Source: Hymenobacter yonginensis
GTDB taxonomy: Bacteria > Bacteroidota > Bacteroidia > Cytophagales > Hymenobacteraceae
Assembly (NCBI RefSeq): GCF_027625995.1
Contig: NZ_CP115396.1
Location: forward strand, 2,852,001-2,916,000
DNA length: 64,000 nucleotides
Direction: 5' to 3'
The notes under the pieces are model-generated. The model saw nothing but the letters and a program-made list of their open reading frames with translations. It made no database searches and had not been told where the DNA came from. The position numbers and the translations under genes were made by a program. The number at the start of each line of letters is the position of its first letter. Positions within the stretch are counted from its first letter, which is position 1. This document shows, piece after piece, positions 1-8,512 of this stretch.

Positions 1-206
1 TCAGCCCGGGCATAAAGGCGCCTGCTACCGAAGATAGGGGTTTGACAAGCGCCGTGCCACCCCGCGGCAGACTCGCCGGGCACGCCGCGCTGGCACTTAG
101 CCCGGCCACTCCGGCAGGCCCACCGGCCGATAGCGGGGTGTACCTGAAAATTCCTATTTTTGACGACCCGCGCCGCCCCCGGCCGGCACCGGTGTTTTAT
201 CCTGCT

Positions 207-2198
207 ATGTTCCGCTCGTACCGTTCTTTTTTATTGCTGCTGTGGCTGGTAGTACTGCCGCTGGCTTCACAGGGCCAGAAGATTGCCAATGCCCGCACCC
301 GGGTGGTCTGGTCGCGCCCCGACCCCAACCCCACGTTTCCGAACATCAACCGGATAGCGTTCTACGAAAATAAAAAAGAGCTGAAGGCTATTCAGAAAGC
401 TGAAAAGCGCCGCCAATGGGGCCGCACCCGCGTGCTACTGGGCGAATACATCGGCAAGTTTGGCATTGAGAATTTCTACAAAAACACCCCGATGCTGTGG
501 CGAATGGCCCAGCTTCTGGAAAAAGAAGGCGAAAAGGAGCGCGCCAAGGCCTATTACCGCCTGGCCCTCAAGCACCACCGCCAGGATGTGAAGAAGATCC
601 AGCTCTACTACGACTCGCTGGAACAGAAGACGGCCGATTTCTACGTGCCGCTGAAGGTGTACTACGAGCTGGTGGAATACCGCAAGAACATCGTGGCCTT
701 CCGTCCGCCCAAAGGCGTGCTCACCACCATGGGCGACGCCGTAAACTCGCCGGTGGAAGACTACGGCCCTACCCTGAACCCAGACGCCAGCATGCTGCTG
801 TTTTCGTCGAAGCGCAAGGTGCGCGGTGGCATCAAGCAGGTGATTGATGAAGACTTGTACGTGTCGCGCAAGGACGGCGACCTGTGGACCGATGCCGAGC
901 CACTGCCCAAGCCCATCAACTCGCCTTACAACGAGGGCTCGGCCTGCTTCACCAAAGACGGCAAAACCATCTACTTCGCCCGCTGCGAGTGCCCCAACTG
1001 CCACGGCAACTGCGACCTGTTCACGTCTACGTTTCAGGATGGGCAGTGGAGCGTGCCCAAGAGCCTGGGCTCCCAGGTGAACTCCGGCGCTTGGGACTCG
1101 CAGCCCACCCTTTCACGCGGCGAGGACACGCTGTATTTCGCCTCCGACCGGCTGGGCGGTTTCGGGCTGTCGGACATCTGGTACACCTACAAAACCAAGA
1201 ACGGGCAGTGGGCTAAGGCCATGAACATGGGTCCGATTGTGAACACGCGGGAAAGCGAGGTGAGTCCTTTTTTCCACCCGCTCTACAACGTGCTGTACTT
1301 CAGCTCGCGCGGGCAGCTGCTCAACTACGGCGACTTCGACATCTACAAAACCTACCGGGTGCAGGGCCGCTGGCAGGAGCCCCGCAACATTGGGCCGCTC
1401 GTGAACGGCAAGGGTTCGGAGTACTACTTCACCATCGACAGCGAGTCGAAGAACCTGTATTACGCCCGCTCCGAGGAAAAGGAAATGAAAAACCTGGACC
1501 TCTTCTCGTTTCCGCTCCCGATGGAGGCGCAGCCGCTGGCCACCACGCACGTGGAGGGCACGCTCATGGACTCCGTCAGCCGGAAGCCGCTGGGGGGCAT
1601 CGTCACGATTGTGGATACCGACAACGGAATTGAGGTAGCCGCCAAGTACCTGCGACCCGACGGCTCGTTTGACTTCGACCTGATTGACGGCTCGCACTAC
1701 GTGATGATCATCCAGAGCCCCGATTTCTTCAGCTTGGAGAAGAAGTTTGAGCTGCGTGGCGACACGGTGATGAAGCTAATGACCAACTCGATTGACTACG
1801 GCCTGCCGCTGATTTTCCAGAACATCGAGTTCGACCAGGACAAGTCGCACATCCGGGCATCCATGCAGCCCATTCTGGACCGCATTGCGCTGTTCATGGT
1901 TGACCACCCGACGTTCCGCCTCAGCATCACGGGCCACACCGATTCCAAGGGCGACCCGGATTTCAACGAGCGACTCTCGCAGGAGCGGGCTGAGTCTATC
2001 CGGCGCTACATCGAAACCAAGGGCAAGCTCAAGCCCAACCGCATCGACAGTTTCGGCTACGGCTCCACCAAGCCGCTGAAGGAGGAAGTCACCGACGAAG
2101 ACGCCAAAACCAACCGCCGCGTAGAGTTCCGCCTCATCCGGCCCGACGGCGAAGAAGGCAAGAAGCCCGCCGCCGATGGCGGCGGTGAATGGAAGTAG
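207..2198 (+). CDS. PorE-like OmpA-family outer-membrane protein with PD40 beta-propeller
   Basis: 663 aa. The ATG at 207 begins a clear signal peptide (MFRSYRSFLLLLWLVVLPLA); an upstream TTG at 42 would add 55 unlikely residues. Order of parts: signal peptide, a TPR-like helical segment (about residues 100-130, with EKERAKAYYRLALKHH), PD40/WD40-like propeller blades (about 190-430, motifs such as DTLYFASDRLGG and NVLYFSSRG), a carboxypeptidase-regulatory-like beta domain (about 450-520, VEGTLMDSVSRKPLGG), and a C-terminal OmpA domain (about 540-650, ITGHTDSKGDPDFN) that would bind peptidoglycan. This TPR-propeller-CRD-OmpA order is that of PorE of the type IX secretion system. No lipobox cysteine is seen, so a role in secretion is inference and a general envelope anchor is the alternative. 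Confidence 0.85.
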   Translation: MFRSYRSFLLLLWLVVLPLASQGQKIANARTRVVWSRPDPNPTFPNINRIAFYENKKELKAIQKAEKRRQWGRTRVLLGEYIGKFGIENFYKNTPMLWRMAQLLEKEGEKERAKAYYRLALKHHRQDVKKIQLYYDSLEQKTADFYVPLKVYYELVEYRKNIVAFRPPKGVLTTMGDAVNSPVEDYGPTLNPDASMLLFSSKRKVRGGIKQVIDEDLYVSRKDGDLWTDAEPLPKPINSPYNEGSACFTKDGKTIYFARCECPNCHGNCDLFTSTFQDGQWSVPKSLGSQVNSGAWDSQPTLSRGEDTLYFASDRLGGFGLSDIWYTYKTKNGQWAKAMNMGPIVNTRESEVSPFFHPLYNVLYFSSRGQLLNYGDFDIYKTYRVQGRWQEPRNIGPLVNGKGSEYYFTIDSESKNLYYARSEEKEMKNLDLFSFPLPMEAQPLATTHVEGTLMDSVSRKPLGGIVTIVDTDNGIEVAAKYLRPDGSFDFDLIDGSHYVMIIQSPDFFSLEKKFELRGDTVMKLMTNSIDYGLPLIFQNIEFDQDKSHIRASMQPILDRIALFMVDHPTFRLSITGHTDSKGDPDFNERLSQERAESIRRYIETKGKLKPNRIDSFGYGSTKPLKEEVTDEDAKTNRRVEFRLIRPDGEEGKKPAADGGGEWK

Positions 2199-2203
2199 CC
2201 AAC

Positions 2204-2229
2204 TGTAGCATAGGCTTCAGCCTGTGCCC
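2204..2229 (+). repeat. Half copy of the TAGCATAGGCTT intergenic repeat
   Basis: A 26-bp sequence just after the OmpA gene matches, apart from one or two bases, the arms of the large palindrome at 48831-48962 (GTAGCATAGGCTTCAGCCTG here, GTAGCATAGGCTTTAGCCTG there). It is itself partly self-complementary (AGGCTTCAGCCT). Only one arm is present. Confidence 0.6.
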
Positions 2230-2238
2230 GCCAGCGGG

Positions 2239-2403
2239 TGTCATTGCGAGCGGAGCGAAGCAATCCTTCCTCTCCTTGTGCTAAGCGTAAATTAAGCACA
2301 AAGCCCTCCGGCATTAGGTTACGAACCTACCGCCGGAGGGCTTTGCTGTAAGGAAAGTGTCTGCCACGAGAGGAAGGATTGCTTCGCGCTGCTCGCAATG
2401 ACA
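2239..2403. repeat. Nested inverted-repeat element, family A, copy 1
   Basis: Outer arms at 2239-2273 and 2369-2403 begin TGTCATTGCGAGCGGAGCGA and are close to perfect complements. At the centre lies a second, independent hairpin (2300-2344). The whole element recurs at 37234-37405 with the same arms, same centre and the same stretch CTGCCACGA before the right arm, so it is a dispersed element and not a chance palindrome. It sits between convergent genes. It resembles a miniature inverted-repeat element, but I see no clear target-site duplication or transposase. Confidence 0.85.
2300..2344. terminator. Bidirectional terminator-like hairpin inside repeat A1
   Basis: Stem AAAGCCCTCCGGC pairs with GCCGGAGGGCTTT, with an inner stem ATTAGGTT/AACCTAC. 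A-rich on the left and T-rich on the right, so it could stop transcription from both the OmpA gene (+) and the DUF6702 gene (-). Confidence 0.65.
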
Positions 2404-2409
2404 GCCAGC

Positions 2410-2910
2410 TTACCAGTTGAACTTTTGGGTTTCCTCGCCGTCGCGGAACAGCTGGCTTTGCTTTTTGCCGCCGGCTTCCAGGTTCACGATGTTCATCTGG
2501 TCGGGAAACTGGTCGAGCAGCAGCGTGTTGCGCAGCGTGAAACCGGTGAGCGGCCGGGCGGTTTTCAGGGTGAAGTAGAGCCAGTGCGCATCCCGCTCTT
2601 TCTGCAGCCCCAAGAACTGCAGCGGCAGCGCCTCGCCCGGCCGGCCCCCGAATGCCAGCGACTTGCGCAGCAAGGCCGTGGTCAGCTGCTGCACCAGCGG
2701 CTTCGGGGTCTGGTCGAGGCTGATGGGGGCCGGCTGCCCTACCGACAGGGCCTTCTCGAAGTCGTCGGTGAAGACTTTGAGGGCCACTTCCAGCTGTTGC
2801 TTGGCCGGGTTGTAGCGCACATCCAGGATGCTGGCATGGTAGGTATGCGCCCATACCGTGAGCGAGGCCAGCAGCAGCAGCGAGAACAACAGGAGTTTAC
2901 GGAACATCAT
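2410..2910 (-). CDS. DUF6702 family secreted protein
   Basis: 166 aa. The two adjacent ATG codons at 2910 and 2907 begin a signal peptide (MMFRKLLLFSLLLLASLTVWA); the open frame runs upstream to 3063 but that part looks non-coding. The mature part (HTYHASILDVRYNPAKQQLE, later FLGLQKERDAHWLYF) is the pattern I associate with the Bacteroidota family DUF6702, whose function is unknown. Probably periplasmic. Divergent from pgi, convergent with the OmpA gene through repeat A1. Confidence 0.75.
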   Translation of the reverse strand: MMFRKLLLFSLLLLASLTVWAHTYHASILDVRYNPAKQQLEVALKVFTDDFEKALSVGQPAPISLDQTPKPLVQQLTTALLRKSLAFGGRPGEALPLQFLGLQKERDAHWLYFTLKTARPLTGFTLRNTLLLDQFPDQMNIVNLEAGGKKQSQLFRDGEETQKFNW

Positions 2911-3045
2911 AGGAAAGTAAGACAGGTACCCGGCCGGGGCGATAATCGTGCCGGGGCCGGCAGTCCGCGCAGGTGGCCCCGGGCGGCAGCCGGCGGCTAC
3001 CAGACGGGTTTCGAGGAGCAGGGCTGCAAAAGTAACGCGCTTCTC

Positions 3046-3054
3046 TACCTTTGC
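3046..3054 (+). promoter_or_regulatory. Putative -7 promoter box for pgi
   Basis: TACCTTTGC fits the Bacteroidota consensus TAnnTTTG. It lies 88 bases before the pgi start. No convincing -33 TTG box is seen, so this is tentative. The same nonamer occurs before dxr, the WD40 gene, the phosphopantetheinyl transferase gene and lptD. Confidence 0.45.
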
Positions 3055-3141
3055 GGCGGGCAAGGCGCGGCTTCACCCGGCACCTACTGCTAGGCACTGC
3101 CGCCATAAGCCTCTTTCTCGCAACATTCCAACTGACCCGAT

Positions 3142-4878
3142 ATGGCGCACAACACTCCTTCTACCTCTATTCCGGCCCAGACCATGCAGCTTGGCTCCTA
3201 CCAGGCCGCTGTCGACAGCAAGCTGCAGGAATTCAACGACAAATACTTCACGGCGGGCTTCTGGCAGAAGCAGGCCGACCTGTGGGTGCAGGACGCCGAC
3301 GCCCAGCAGAGCCTGCGCAGCTTCATGGGCTGGCTGCGCGTAGCCGAAACCATGCTGCCTCGAGTGGGCGAAATCCAGGACTTTGCCCGCGAGGTGAAGG
3401 CCGCCGGCTTCCGGCACGTAGTGGTGATGGGTATGGGCGGCAGCACCATGACGCCTATCGTGTTCAAGCAGGCCTTCGAGCAAAGCGCCGACGGCCTTCC
3501 GCTGTCCGTGCTCGATACCACTAACCCGGGCTCGGTGCGCGAGATTGAAGACGCCGTGCCGCTAGCCGAAACCCTGTTTGTGGTAGCCAGCAAATCGGGC
3601 ACCACGGCCGAGCCCTTGGCTTTCGGCGACTACTTCTACGCCCGCCTGAAAGAGTTGAAGGGCGACAAAGCCGGCGAAAACTTCGTGGCCATCACCGACC
3701 CCGGCTCTAAATTCGTAACCCAGGCCACCGCCGAGGGCTACCGCCGCATTTTTCTGAATTTCACGGAGGTGGGCGGCCGCTTCTCGGCCCTCTCCTACTT
3801 CGGGCTGGTGCCGGCCGCGCTGTATGGCATCGACATCAAAACGCTGCTGGAGCGCGCCATTGGCATGATGCAGGCCAGTGGCTCGGAAGGCGACGTAGCC
3901 AACAACCCCGGCTTGGAGCTGGGCGTGGCGCTGGGCGTACTGGCCCAACAGGGCCGCGACAAACTCACGCTGGTGGTGCCCGCCGGCCTCTCCGACTTCG
4001 GCCTGTGGCTGGAGCAGCTTATTGCCGAAAGCACCGGCAAGGAAGACAAAGGCATCCTGCCCCTGGCCGGCGACCCGCTCAACGGCCCCGAGGTATATGG
4101 CCAGGACCGCGTGTTCGTGTACGTGGGCTACGAAAGTCAGCCGGACACCGAAAACCGCCAGAAAGTGGCCGCACTGCAGGCCGCGGGCCATCCGATCATC
4201 ACCATTCTACTCCGTGATGCGCTGGACCTGGGCCAGGAGTTCTTCCGCTGGGAAGTAGCCACGGCTGTAGCCAGCGCCGTGCTGCAGCTCAACCCCTTCG
4301 ACCAGCCCAACGTGCAGGCCGCCAAAACCGCCACCGATCAACTGATGAAAGTTGTGGTGGAAAAAGGCGCGCTGCCCCAGACCAGCTCCCCGGTGCTGGA
4401 GCAGGACGGCCTGGCCTACTACACCAGCGTAGCGGGCGCCACTCCCGCCGACGTATTACGCGCTTTCTTCGACCAGACCAAAGCCGGCGACTACCTCTGC
4501 ATTCAGGCCTACCTGATGGAAACGCCCGCCCTGAACGCCGAGCTGGACGAGCTGCGCGCCCTGGTACAGCAGCGCAAGCACATTGCCACGGCTTCGGGCT
4601 ACGGTCCGCGCTTCCTGCACTCCACCGGCCAGTACCACAAAGGCGGCCCCGACACCGGCCTGTTCCTGCAAATCACCACCGACCACGCCCAGGACCTGGC
4701 CCTGCCCGGCCGCCCGTACACGTTCGGCACGTTCCAGAACGCCCAGGCCGCTGGCGACCTGCAGGCCCTGCACGACTACCACCGCCGTACCCTGCGCGTG
4801 CACCTCGGCACCACCGGCGAAGAAGCCGGCGTAACCAAGCTGCTACAAGCCCTGCGCACGGCCCTGACGGCCGAGTAA
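3142..4878 (+). CDS. pgi: Glucose-6-phosphate isomerase, transaldolase-fusion type
   Basis: 578 aa. Interconverts glucose 6-phosphate and fructose 6-phosphate in glycolysis and gluconeogenesis, in the cytoplasm. Two SIS-type sugar-isomerase lobes are visible: HVVVMGMGGSTMTP and VASKSGTTAEPLA in the first (about residues 90-155), and a second lobe with STGKEDKGILPL near residue 297. The sequence style matches the isomerase half of bifunctional transaldolase/phosphoglucose isomerase proteins and not classical E. coli Pgi, yet no transaldolase domain is attached and the N-terminus looks complete. Single-gene unit with its own terminator. Confidence 0.85.
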   Translation: MAHNTPSTSIPAQTMQLGSYQAAVDSKLQEFNDKYFTAGFWQKQADLWVQDADAQQSLRSFMGWLRVAETMLPRVGEIQDFAREVKAAGFRHVVVMGMGGSTMTPIVFKQAFEQSADGLPLSVLDTTNPGSVREIEDAVPLAETLFVVASKSGTTAEPLAFGDYFYARLKELKGDKAGENFVAITDPGSKFVTQATAEGYRRIFLNFTEVGGRFSALSYFGLVPAALYGIDIKTLLERAIGMMQASGSEGDVANNPGLELGVALGVLAQQGRDKLTLVVPAGLSDFGLWLEQLIAESTGKEDKGILPLAGDPLNGPEVYGQDRVFVYVGYESQPDTENRQKVAALQAAGHPIITILLRDALDLGQEFFRWEVATAVASAVLQLNPFDQPNVQAAKTATDQLMKVVVEKGALPQTSSPVLEQDGLAYYTSVAGATPADVLRAFFDQTKAGDYLCIQAYLMETPALNAELDELRALVQQRKHIATASGYGPRFLHSTGQYHKGGPDTGLFLQITTDHAQDLALPGRPYTFGTFQNAQAAGDLQALHDYHRRTLRVHLGTTGEEAGVTKLLQALRTALTAE

Positions 4879-4898
4879 CACAGGTTTCAGTACTTCAA

Positions 4899-4940
4899 AA
4901 ACAGAAAGAGGCTTGCCGTTTGGCAAGCCTCTTTCTGTTT
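4899..4940. terminator. Intrinsic terminator after pgi
   Basis: Near-perfect 19-20 bp stem (AACAGAAAGAGGCTTGCC and its complement) with a 4-base loop, A-rich before and T-rich after. It lies between pgi (+) and the convergent cupin gene (-). Confidence 0.85.
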
Positions 4941-4974
4941 CAGGTGATGTGGAAAACCAAACCAGCTTCGTCCA

Positions 4975-5013
4975 CAAAATCCGTGAAATCCGCTAAAATC
5001 CGTGCTAATTCGT
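4975..5013. repeat. AATCCGTGAAATCCG intergenic repeat, copy 1
   Basis: Tandem variants of AAATCCGTGAAATCCGCTAA followed by AAATCCGTGCTAATTCGTG. A related copy is at 46622-46664. Both lie between genes and next to terminators. Confidence 0.6.
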
Positions 5014-5017
5014 GATC

Positions 5018-5524
5018 CTAGCGGCCAAAGTCGTCCTGCACGCGCACGATGTCGTCTTCATCGGAAGGCTGCGCGGCGTCGGTGTGCTGCCAGATTTCGG
5101 CCAGCACGCCCCAGCCGCTCAGGCCCACGAGGCGGTGCCGCTCGCCTTGGCGCAACGTAATCGTTTCGCCGGGCTGGTAGGTTTTCAGCTGCCCTTCCTC
5201 ATCGGTGCTGCTCGTGACCACGCCCACCGGCCCCTGCACCACGCGCCAGATTTCGGCGCGGCGGTGGTGGTACTGCCACGACAGGCGCTTCTCAGGCTCC
5301 ACCAGCAGGATTTTAGGGCTCAGCCTGCCGGAAATGCGCAGCGTATCCACCGACAGGCTATCAAAATAGGCGTCAGCAAACCGCTGGGCCTGGTTTTCAT
5401 CTATTACGAAAAATCCTCCCCACGGCCGGGCCCTGTCTTGCTTATCGATAGTAAAACCTTGCTGCAATAATTTCTGCTCGGTGTGCTGAAACAACTGCGT
5501 TTTTTGCTCTTCGAGGGTACTCAT
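5018..5524 (-). CDS. Cupin-domain sugar-phosphate isomerase-like protein
   Basis: 168 aa, starting at the ATG at 5524 (MSTLEEQ); a further upstream start would add 14 residues. The core (RPWGGFFVIDE, then SPKILLVEPEKRLSWQYHHR and GPVGVVTSSTDE) is a single-stranded beta-helix cupin of the mannose-6-phosphate isomerase type II kind. The histidine pair in WQYHHRRAEIW and the glutamate/histidine in RQGERHRLVG are candidate metal ligands. Likely cytoplasmic; the substrate cannot be read from the sequence. Confidence 0.7.
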   Translation of the reverse strand: MSTLEEQKTQLFQHTEQKLLQQGFTIDKQDRARPWGGFFVIDENQAQRFADAYFDSLSVDTLRISGRLSPKILLVEPEKRLSWQYHHRRAEIWRVVQGPVGVVTSSTDEEGQLKTYQPGETITLRQGERHRLVGLSGWGVLAEIWQHTDAAQPSDEDDIVRVQDDFGR

Positions 5525-5572
5525 CAAGAAAAGGAAAACGGGGAACGGTAGCGGGAATTTCAGCAAGAAAGC

Positions 5573-5623
5573 AAAACGCCTGACAACAGTATGTACAAAG
5601 ACAAACTATCGTCAGGCGTTTTT
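5573..5623 (-). terminator. Terminator-like hairpin after rseP
   Basis: AAAACGCCTGAC at 5573-5584 pairs with GTCAGGCGTTTT at 5611-5622 around a 26-base loop. It lies downstream of rseP and upstream of the cupin gene, both on the minus strand, so it probably ends the dxr-rseP transcript. Confidence 0.6.
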
Positions 5624-5705
5624 CGAAGTCACTCGAACTGCCAGACCGCTTCTATCTGGATAACAGCATATATCTCAGCGGCAAGCTAACAGTTCCAGAA
5701 GCAAC

Positions 5706-7052
5706 TTAAATCCCGATTTTCTTCAGGATGGGGTTGATGATAAGCACGAAGGCCATAAGCGTCAGCAGCATCATCATGCCTACTTTCTGGGCATTCTCCA
5801 TGAACCGGTCGGAAGGCTTGCGGCCAGCTACCATTTCGTAGAGCAAGAACACCACATGGCCACCGTCGAGGGCCGGGATGGGCAGCAGGTTCATGAAGGC
5901 CAGCACCATCGAGAGCATACCGGTCATGGTCCAGAACCAGACCCAGTCCCAGGTGGGTCCGTACTGCTGGGCAATTTCCCAAGGGCCGCCCACCGACTTG
6001 CGGAACGAAGCCTCGCCCTTGAAGATCTTGCCGAAGGCCGTAATCTGGTTGGTGATGACGCCAAAGGCCTTTTTGGTGCCCACCGGCACCGACTCGCCGA
6101 AGGAGTAGTAGCGCACCGATTCCTTGAGCAGCGACTTGGGGAAGAAGCCCAGGTGGCCTTCTTCGTCCACGGTGATGTCCAGCGTTTTCAGGGCACCGGC
6201 GCGCTCCACGGTCAGCTTCACGGGCTTGCCGGCGCGGGCTAGCAGGTCTTTCTGAAACTCGGGGAAGAACTCCACCTTCTTGTTGTCGAGCTGCACGATC
6301 CGGTCGTTGGGGAGCAGGCCGCCCACGGCGGCGGGGCTGCCGGAATTCACCCGGTCCACGGCAAACGGGTTGCGGGGCATCACAAACCGCTCGGGGCCCT
6401 GGTCGGAGAGGCGGTCCAGGAAGTTGGCCGGCACGGGCACGTCAACCAGCTGGCCCTGGCGCTCCACGGTGTAGAACGAGTTGGAGCCCATCATCACGTC
6501 AGGGCTGTACACGTCGTTGAACTCGGTGAAGGGGCGGCCGTTGATTTTCACGATTTTGTCGCCGGCGCGGAAGCCCATTTCCTCGCCCAGCTTGCTGGGC
6601 AGGATGCCGTAGCGCACCTCGGAAGCCGGCAGGTACGTATCGCCCTGCGAGTAAGTGAGCAGCGTGAAGATGAGGACGCCGGTGATGACATTCATGATGA
6701 TGCCGCCCAGCATCACAATCAGGCGCTGCCAGGCGGGCTTGGCCCGGAACTCGTTGGGCTGAGGCTCGGCGGCGAGGCTGTCGGCGTCCTGCGTTTCGTC
6801 GATCATGCCGTGGATGGCCACATAGCCGCCCAGCGGAAACCAGCCGATGCCATACTCCGTTTCGCCGATTTTTTTCTTCACCAACGCGAAGTTGAGCACG
6901 TTCGGCAGCGGAAAAAGGAAGTCGAAGAAGATGTAAAACTTATCGACCCGGATTTTAAAGTATTTGGCGGTTGCGAAGTGTCCGAACTCGTGCAAGCCAA
7001 CCAGAATGGAAAGGCCCAGCAGCATTTGCCCGGCCATGATGAGAATTTCCAA
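5706..7052 (-). CDS. rseP: RIP metalloprotease RseP (site-2 protease)
   Basis: 448 aa from a TTG at 7052 (MEILIMAGQ), or 443 aa from the ATG at 7037; homologues usually keep the extra MExLI, so the TTG is preferred. Zinc motif HEFGH at residues 21-25 in the first membrane segment, two PDZ domains (about 145-190 and 235-290, e.g. RAGDKIVKINGRP and LLPNDRIVQLDNKK), and the C-terminal NLLPIPALDGGH motif that supplies the third metal ligand. It cleaves anti-sigma factors or signal-peptide remnants within the inner membrane. Lies 119 bases downstream of dxr on the same strand, a neighbour pair found in many bacteria. Confidence 0.93.
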   Translation of the reverse strand: MEILIMAGQMLLGLSILVGLHEFGHFATAKYFKIRVDKFYIFFDFLFPLPNVLNFALVKKKIGETEYGIGWFPLGGYVAIHGMIDETQDADSLAAEPQPNEFRAKPAWQRLIVMLGGIIMNVITGVLIFTLLTYSQGDTYLPASEVRYGILPSKLGEEMGFRAGDKIVKINGRPFTEFNDVYSPDVMMGSNSFYTVERQGQLVDVPVPANFLDRLSDQGPERFVMPRNPFAVDRVNSGSPAAVGGLLPNDRIVQLDNKKVEFFPEFQKDLLARAGKPVKLTVERAGALKTLDITVDEEGHLGFFPKSLLKESVRYYSFGESVPVGTKKAFGVITNQITAFGKIFKGEASFRKSVGGPWEIAQQYGPTWDWVWFWTMTGMLSMVLAFMNLLPIPALDGGHVVFLLYEMVAGRKPSDRFMENAQKVGMMMLLTLMAFVLIINPILKKIGI

Positions 7053-7171
7053 CGGAAAGTAATTAGGTGATGAAGTGAACGGTGATGAGGTGGCTGATGC
7101 GGATGAAACACGGAAACAACGATAAACGTGTCGTCAGTTGTCTGCCCCTGTTCCTTGTACTTACGCGCGCT

Positions 7172-8338
7172 TCAGCCAATGACTTCCTGCGCGACGCGCC
7201 GTGCCTCCTTGTCAGTAAGCACGTAGTCGTCGAGCGACGGATTGGCAAGGTACGAAACCCGGATCAGGCACTCCTCCACCACGTCCGACATTCGTAGAAA
7301 ACCGACCTCATCGCGCAGGAAGGCCGCTACGGCTACTTCGTTGGCGGCGTTGAGGATGCAGGGGGCGTTGCCGCCGCGCTCCATGGCCGCAAACGCCAGC
7401 GCCAGGTTTCGGAAGGCGGCCGTATCGGCCGGCTCGAAAGTGAGCTGGGGGTAGTCGAGGAAGCGGAAGCGCGGGAAGTCGTTGGGCAGCCGTTGCGGGT
7501 AGCCCAGCGCGTACTGAATGGGCAGCTTCATATCGGGCAGCCCGAGTTGGGCCTTTAGGGAGCCATCCTCAAACTGCACCAGCGAGTGAATGATGCTCTG
7601 CGGGTGCACCACCACCTCAATCTGGTCGTTGCGCAGCCCAAACAGCCACTTGGCCTCCATCACCTCCAGGCCCTTGTTCATGAGCGAGGCCGAGTCGATG
7701 GTAATTTTGGCGCCCATGTCCCAGTTGGGGTGCTTGAGGGCCTGAGCCTTCGTGACCTGAGCCAGCTGCTCGCGGCTGCGGCCCCGAAACGGGCCGCCCG
7801 AAGCCGTGAGGATGATTTTCTCGATGGGGTTCTGCTCCTCCCCCACCAAGCACTGAAAAATGGCGGAGTGCTCGGAATCAACGGGAAGCAGGCGCACGCC
7901 GTGCTCCTGCACCAGCCCGGTGATGAGCTGGCCGGCCACCACTAGGGTTTCCTTGTTGGCCAGCGCAATGTCTTTGCCGGCCCGGATGGCGGCCACCGTG
8001 GGCAGCAGCCCGGCGTAGCCCACCATGGCCGTGAGCACCACTTCGGTGTCGGGGCGGGCGGCTACTTCGGTGAGAGCGGCCGCGCCGGCCAGCACCTCGG
8101 TTTCAGGCTGCCCGGCCAGGGCGTCGCGCACCTGCTGGTACTTGGCTTCGTCGCCGATGACCACGGCGGCGGGCCGGAACTCGCGCGCCTGCGCTACGAG
8201 CAAGTCGGCGTTGGACTGCGCCGAAAGGGCCGAAACGAGAAACCGCCCGGGCTGGGCGCGCACCACGTCGAGGGCCTGGGTGCCGATAGAGCCGGTGGAG
8301 CCCAGCAGACTGACGCGTTTGGGGAATTCAGAGGGCAT
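7172..8338 (-). CDS. dxr: 1-deoxy-D-xylulose 5-phosphate reductoisomerase
   Basis: 388 aa. Converts DXP to methylerythritol 4-phosphate with NADPH, the committed step of the MEP isoprenoid pathway. NADPH-binding motif GSTGSIG at residues 13-19, metal and substrate region PVDSEHSAIFQ near 155, substrate loop SGGPFRG and the MNKGLEVMEAKWLF helix. Full family length. Followed by rseP in the same direction. Confidence 0.96.
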   Translation of the reverse strand: MPSEFPKRVSLLGSTGSIGTQALDVVRAQPGRFLVSALSAQSNADLLVAQAREFRPAAVVIGDEAKYQQVRDALAGQPETEVLAGAAALTEVAARPDTEVVLTAMVGYAGLLPTVAAIRAGKDIALANKETLVVAGQLITGLVQEHGVRLLPVDSEHSAIFQCLVGEEQNPIEKIILTASGGPFRGRSREQLAQVTKAQALKHPNWDMGAKITIDSASLMNKGLEVMEAKWLFGLRNDQIEVVVHPQSIIHSLVQFEDGSLKAQLGLPDMKLPIQYALGYPQRLPNDFPRFRFLDYPQLTFEPADTAAFRNLALAFAAMERGGNAPCILNAANEVAVAAFLRDEVGFLRMSDVVEECLIRVSYLANPSLDDYVLTDKEARRVAQEVIG

Positions 8339-8362
8339 AGAAAAATCGGGATACTAGGGTAA

Positions 8363-8371
8363 GCAAAGGTA
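8363..8371 (-). promoter_or_regulatory. Putative -7 promoter box for dxr
   Basis: On the minus strand reads TACCTTTGC, a match to TAnnTTTG, 25 bases before the dxr ATG. The -33 box is not clear. Confidence 0.5.
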
Positions 8372-8512
8372 GTGCAAGCCCGCACAGTTAGCGGCAGCCA
8401 CGGCGGGCGTTGTGGGCGGCCGTGGCTGTGCGGGCAGAACCATTCGGCTGGAATCTGGCCTGCCGCCCCGAAAACCGCGTACTTTGCTCTTTCAGCTACC
8501 TGCCTACTCCCC

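Noticed and set aside
42-206. N-terminal extension of the OmpA protein from TTG at 42
   Set aside because: Would place 55 Pro/Ala/Arg-rich residues before an otherwise perfect signal peptide.
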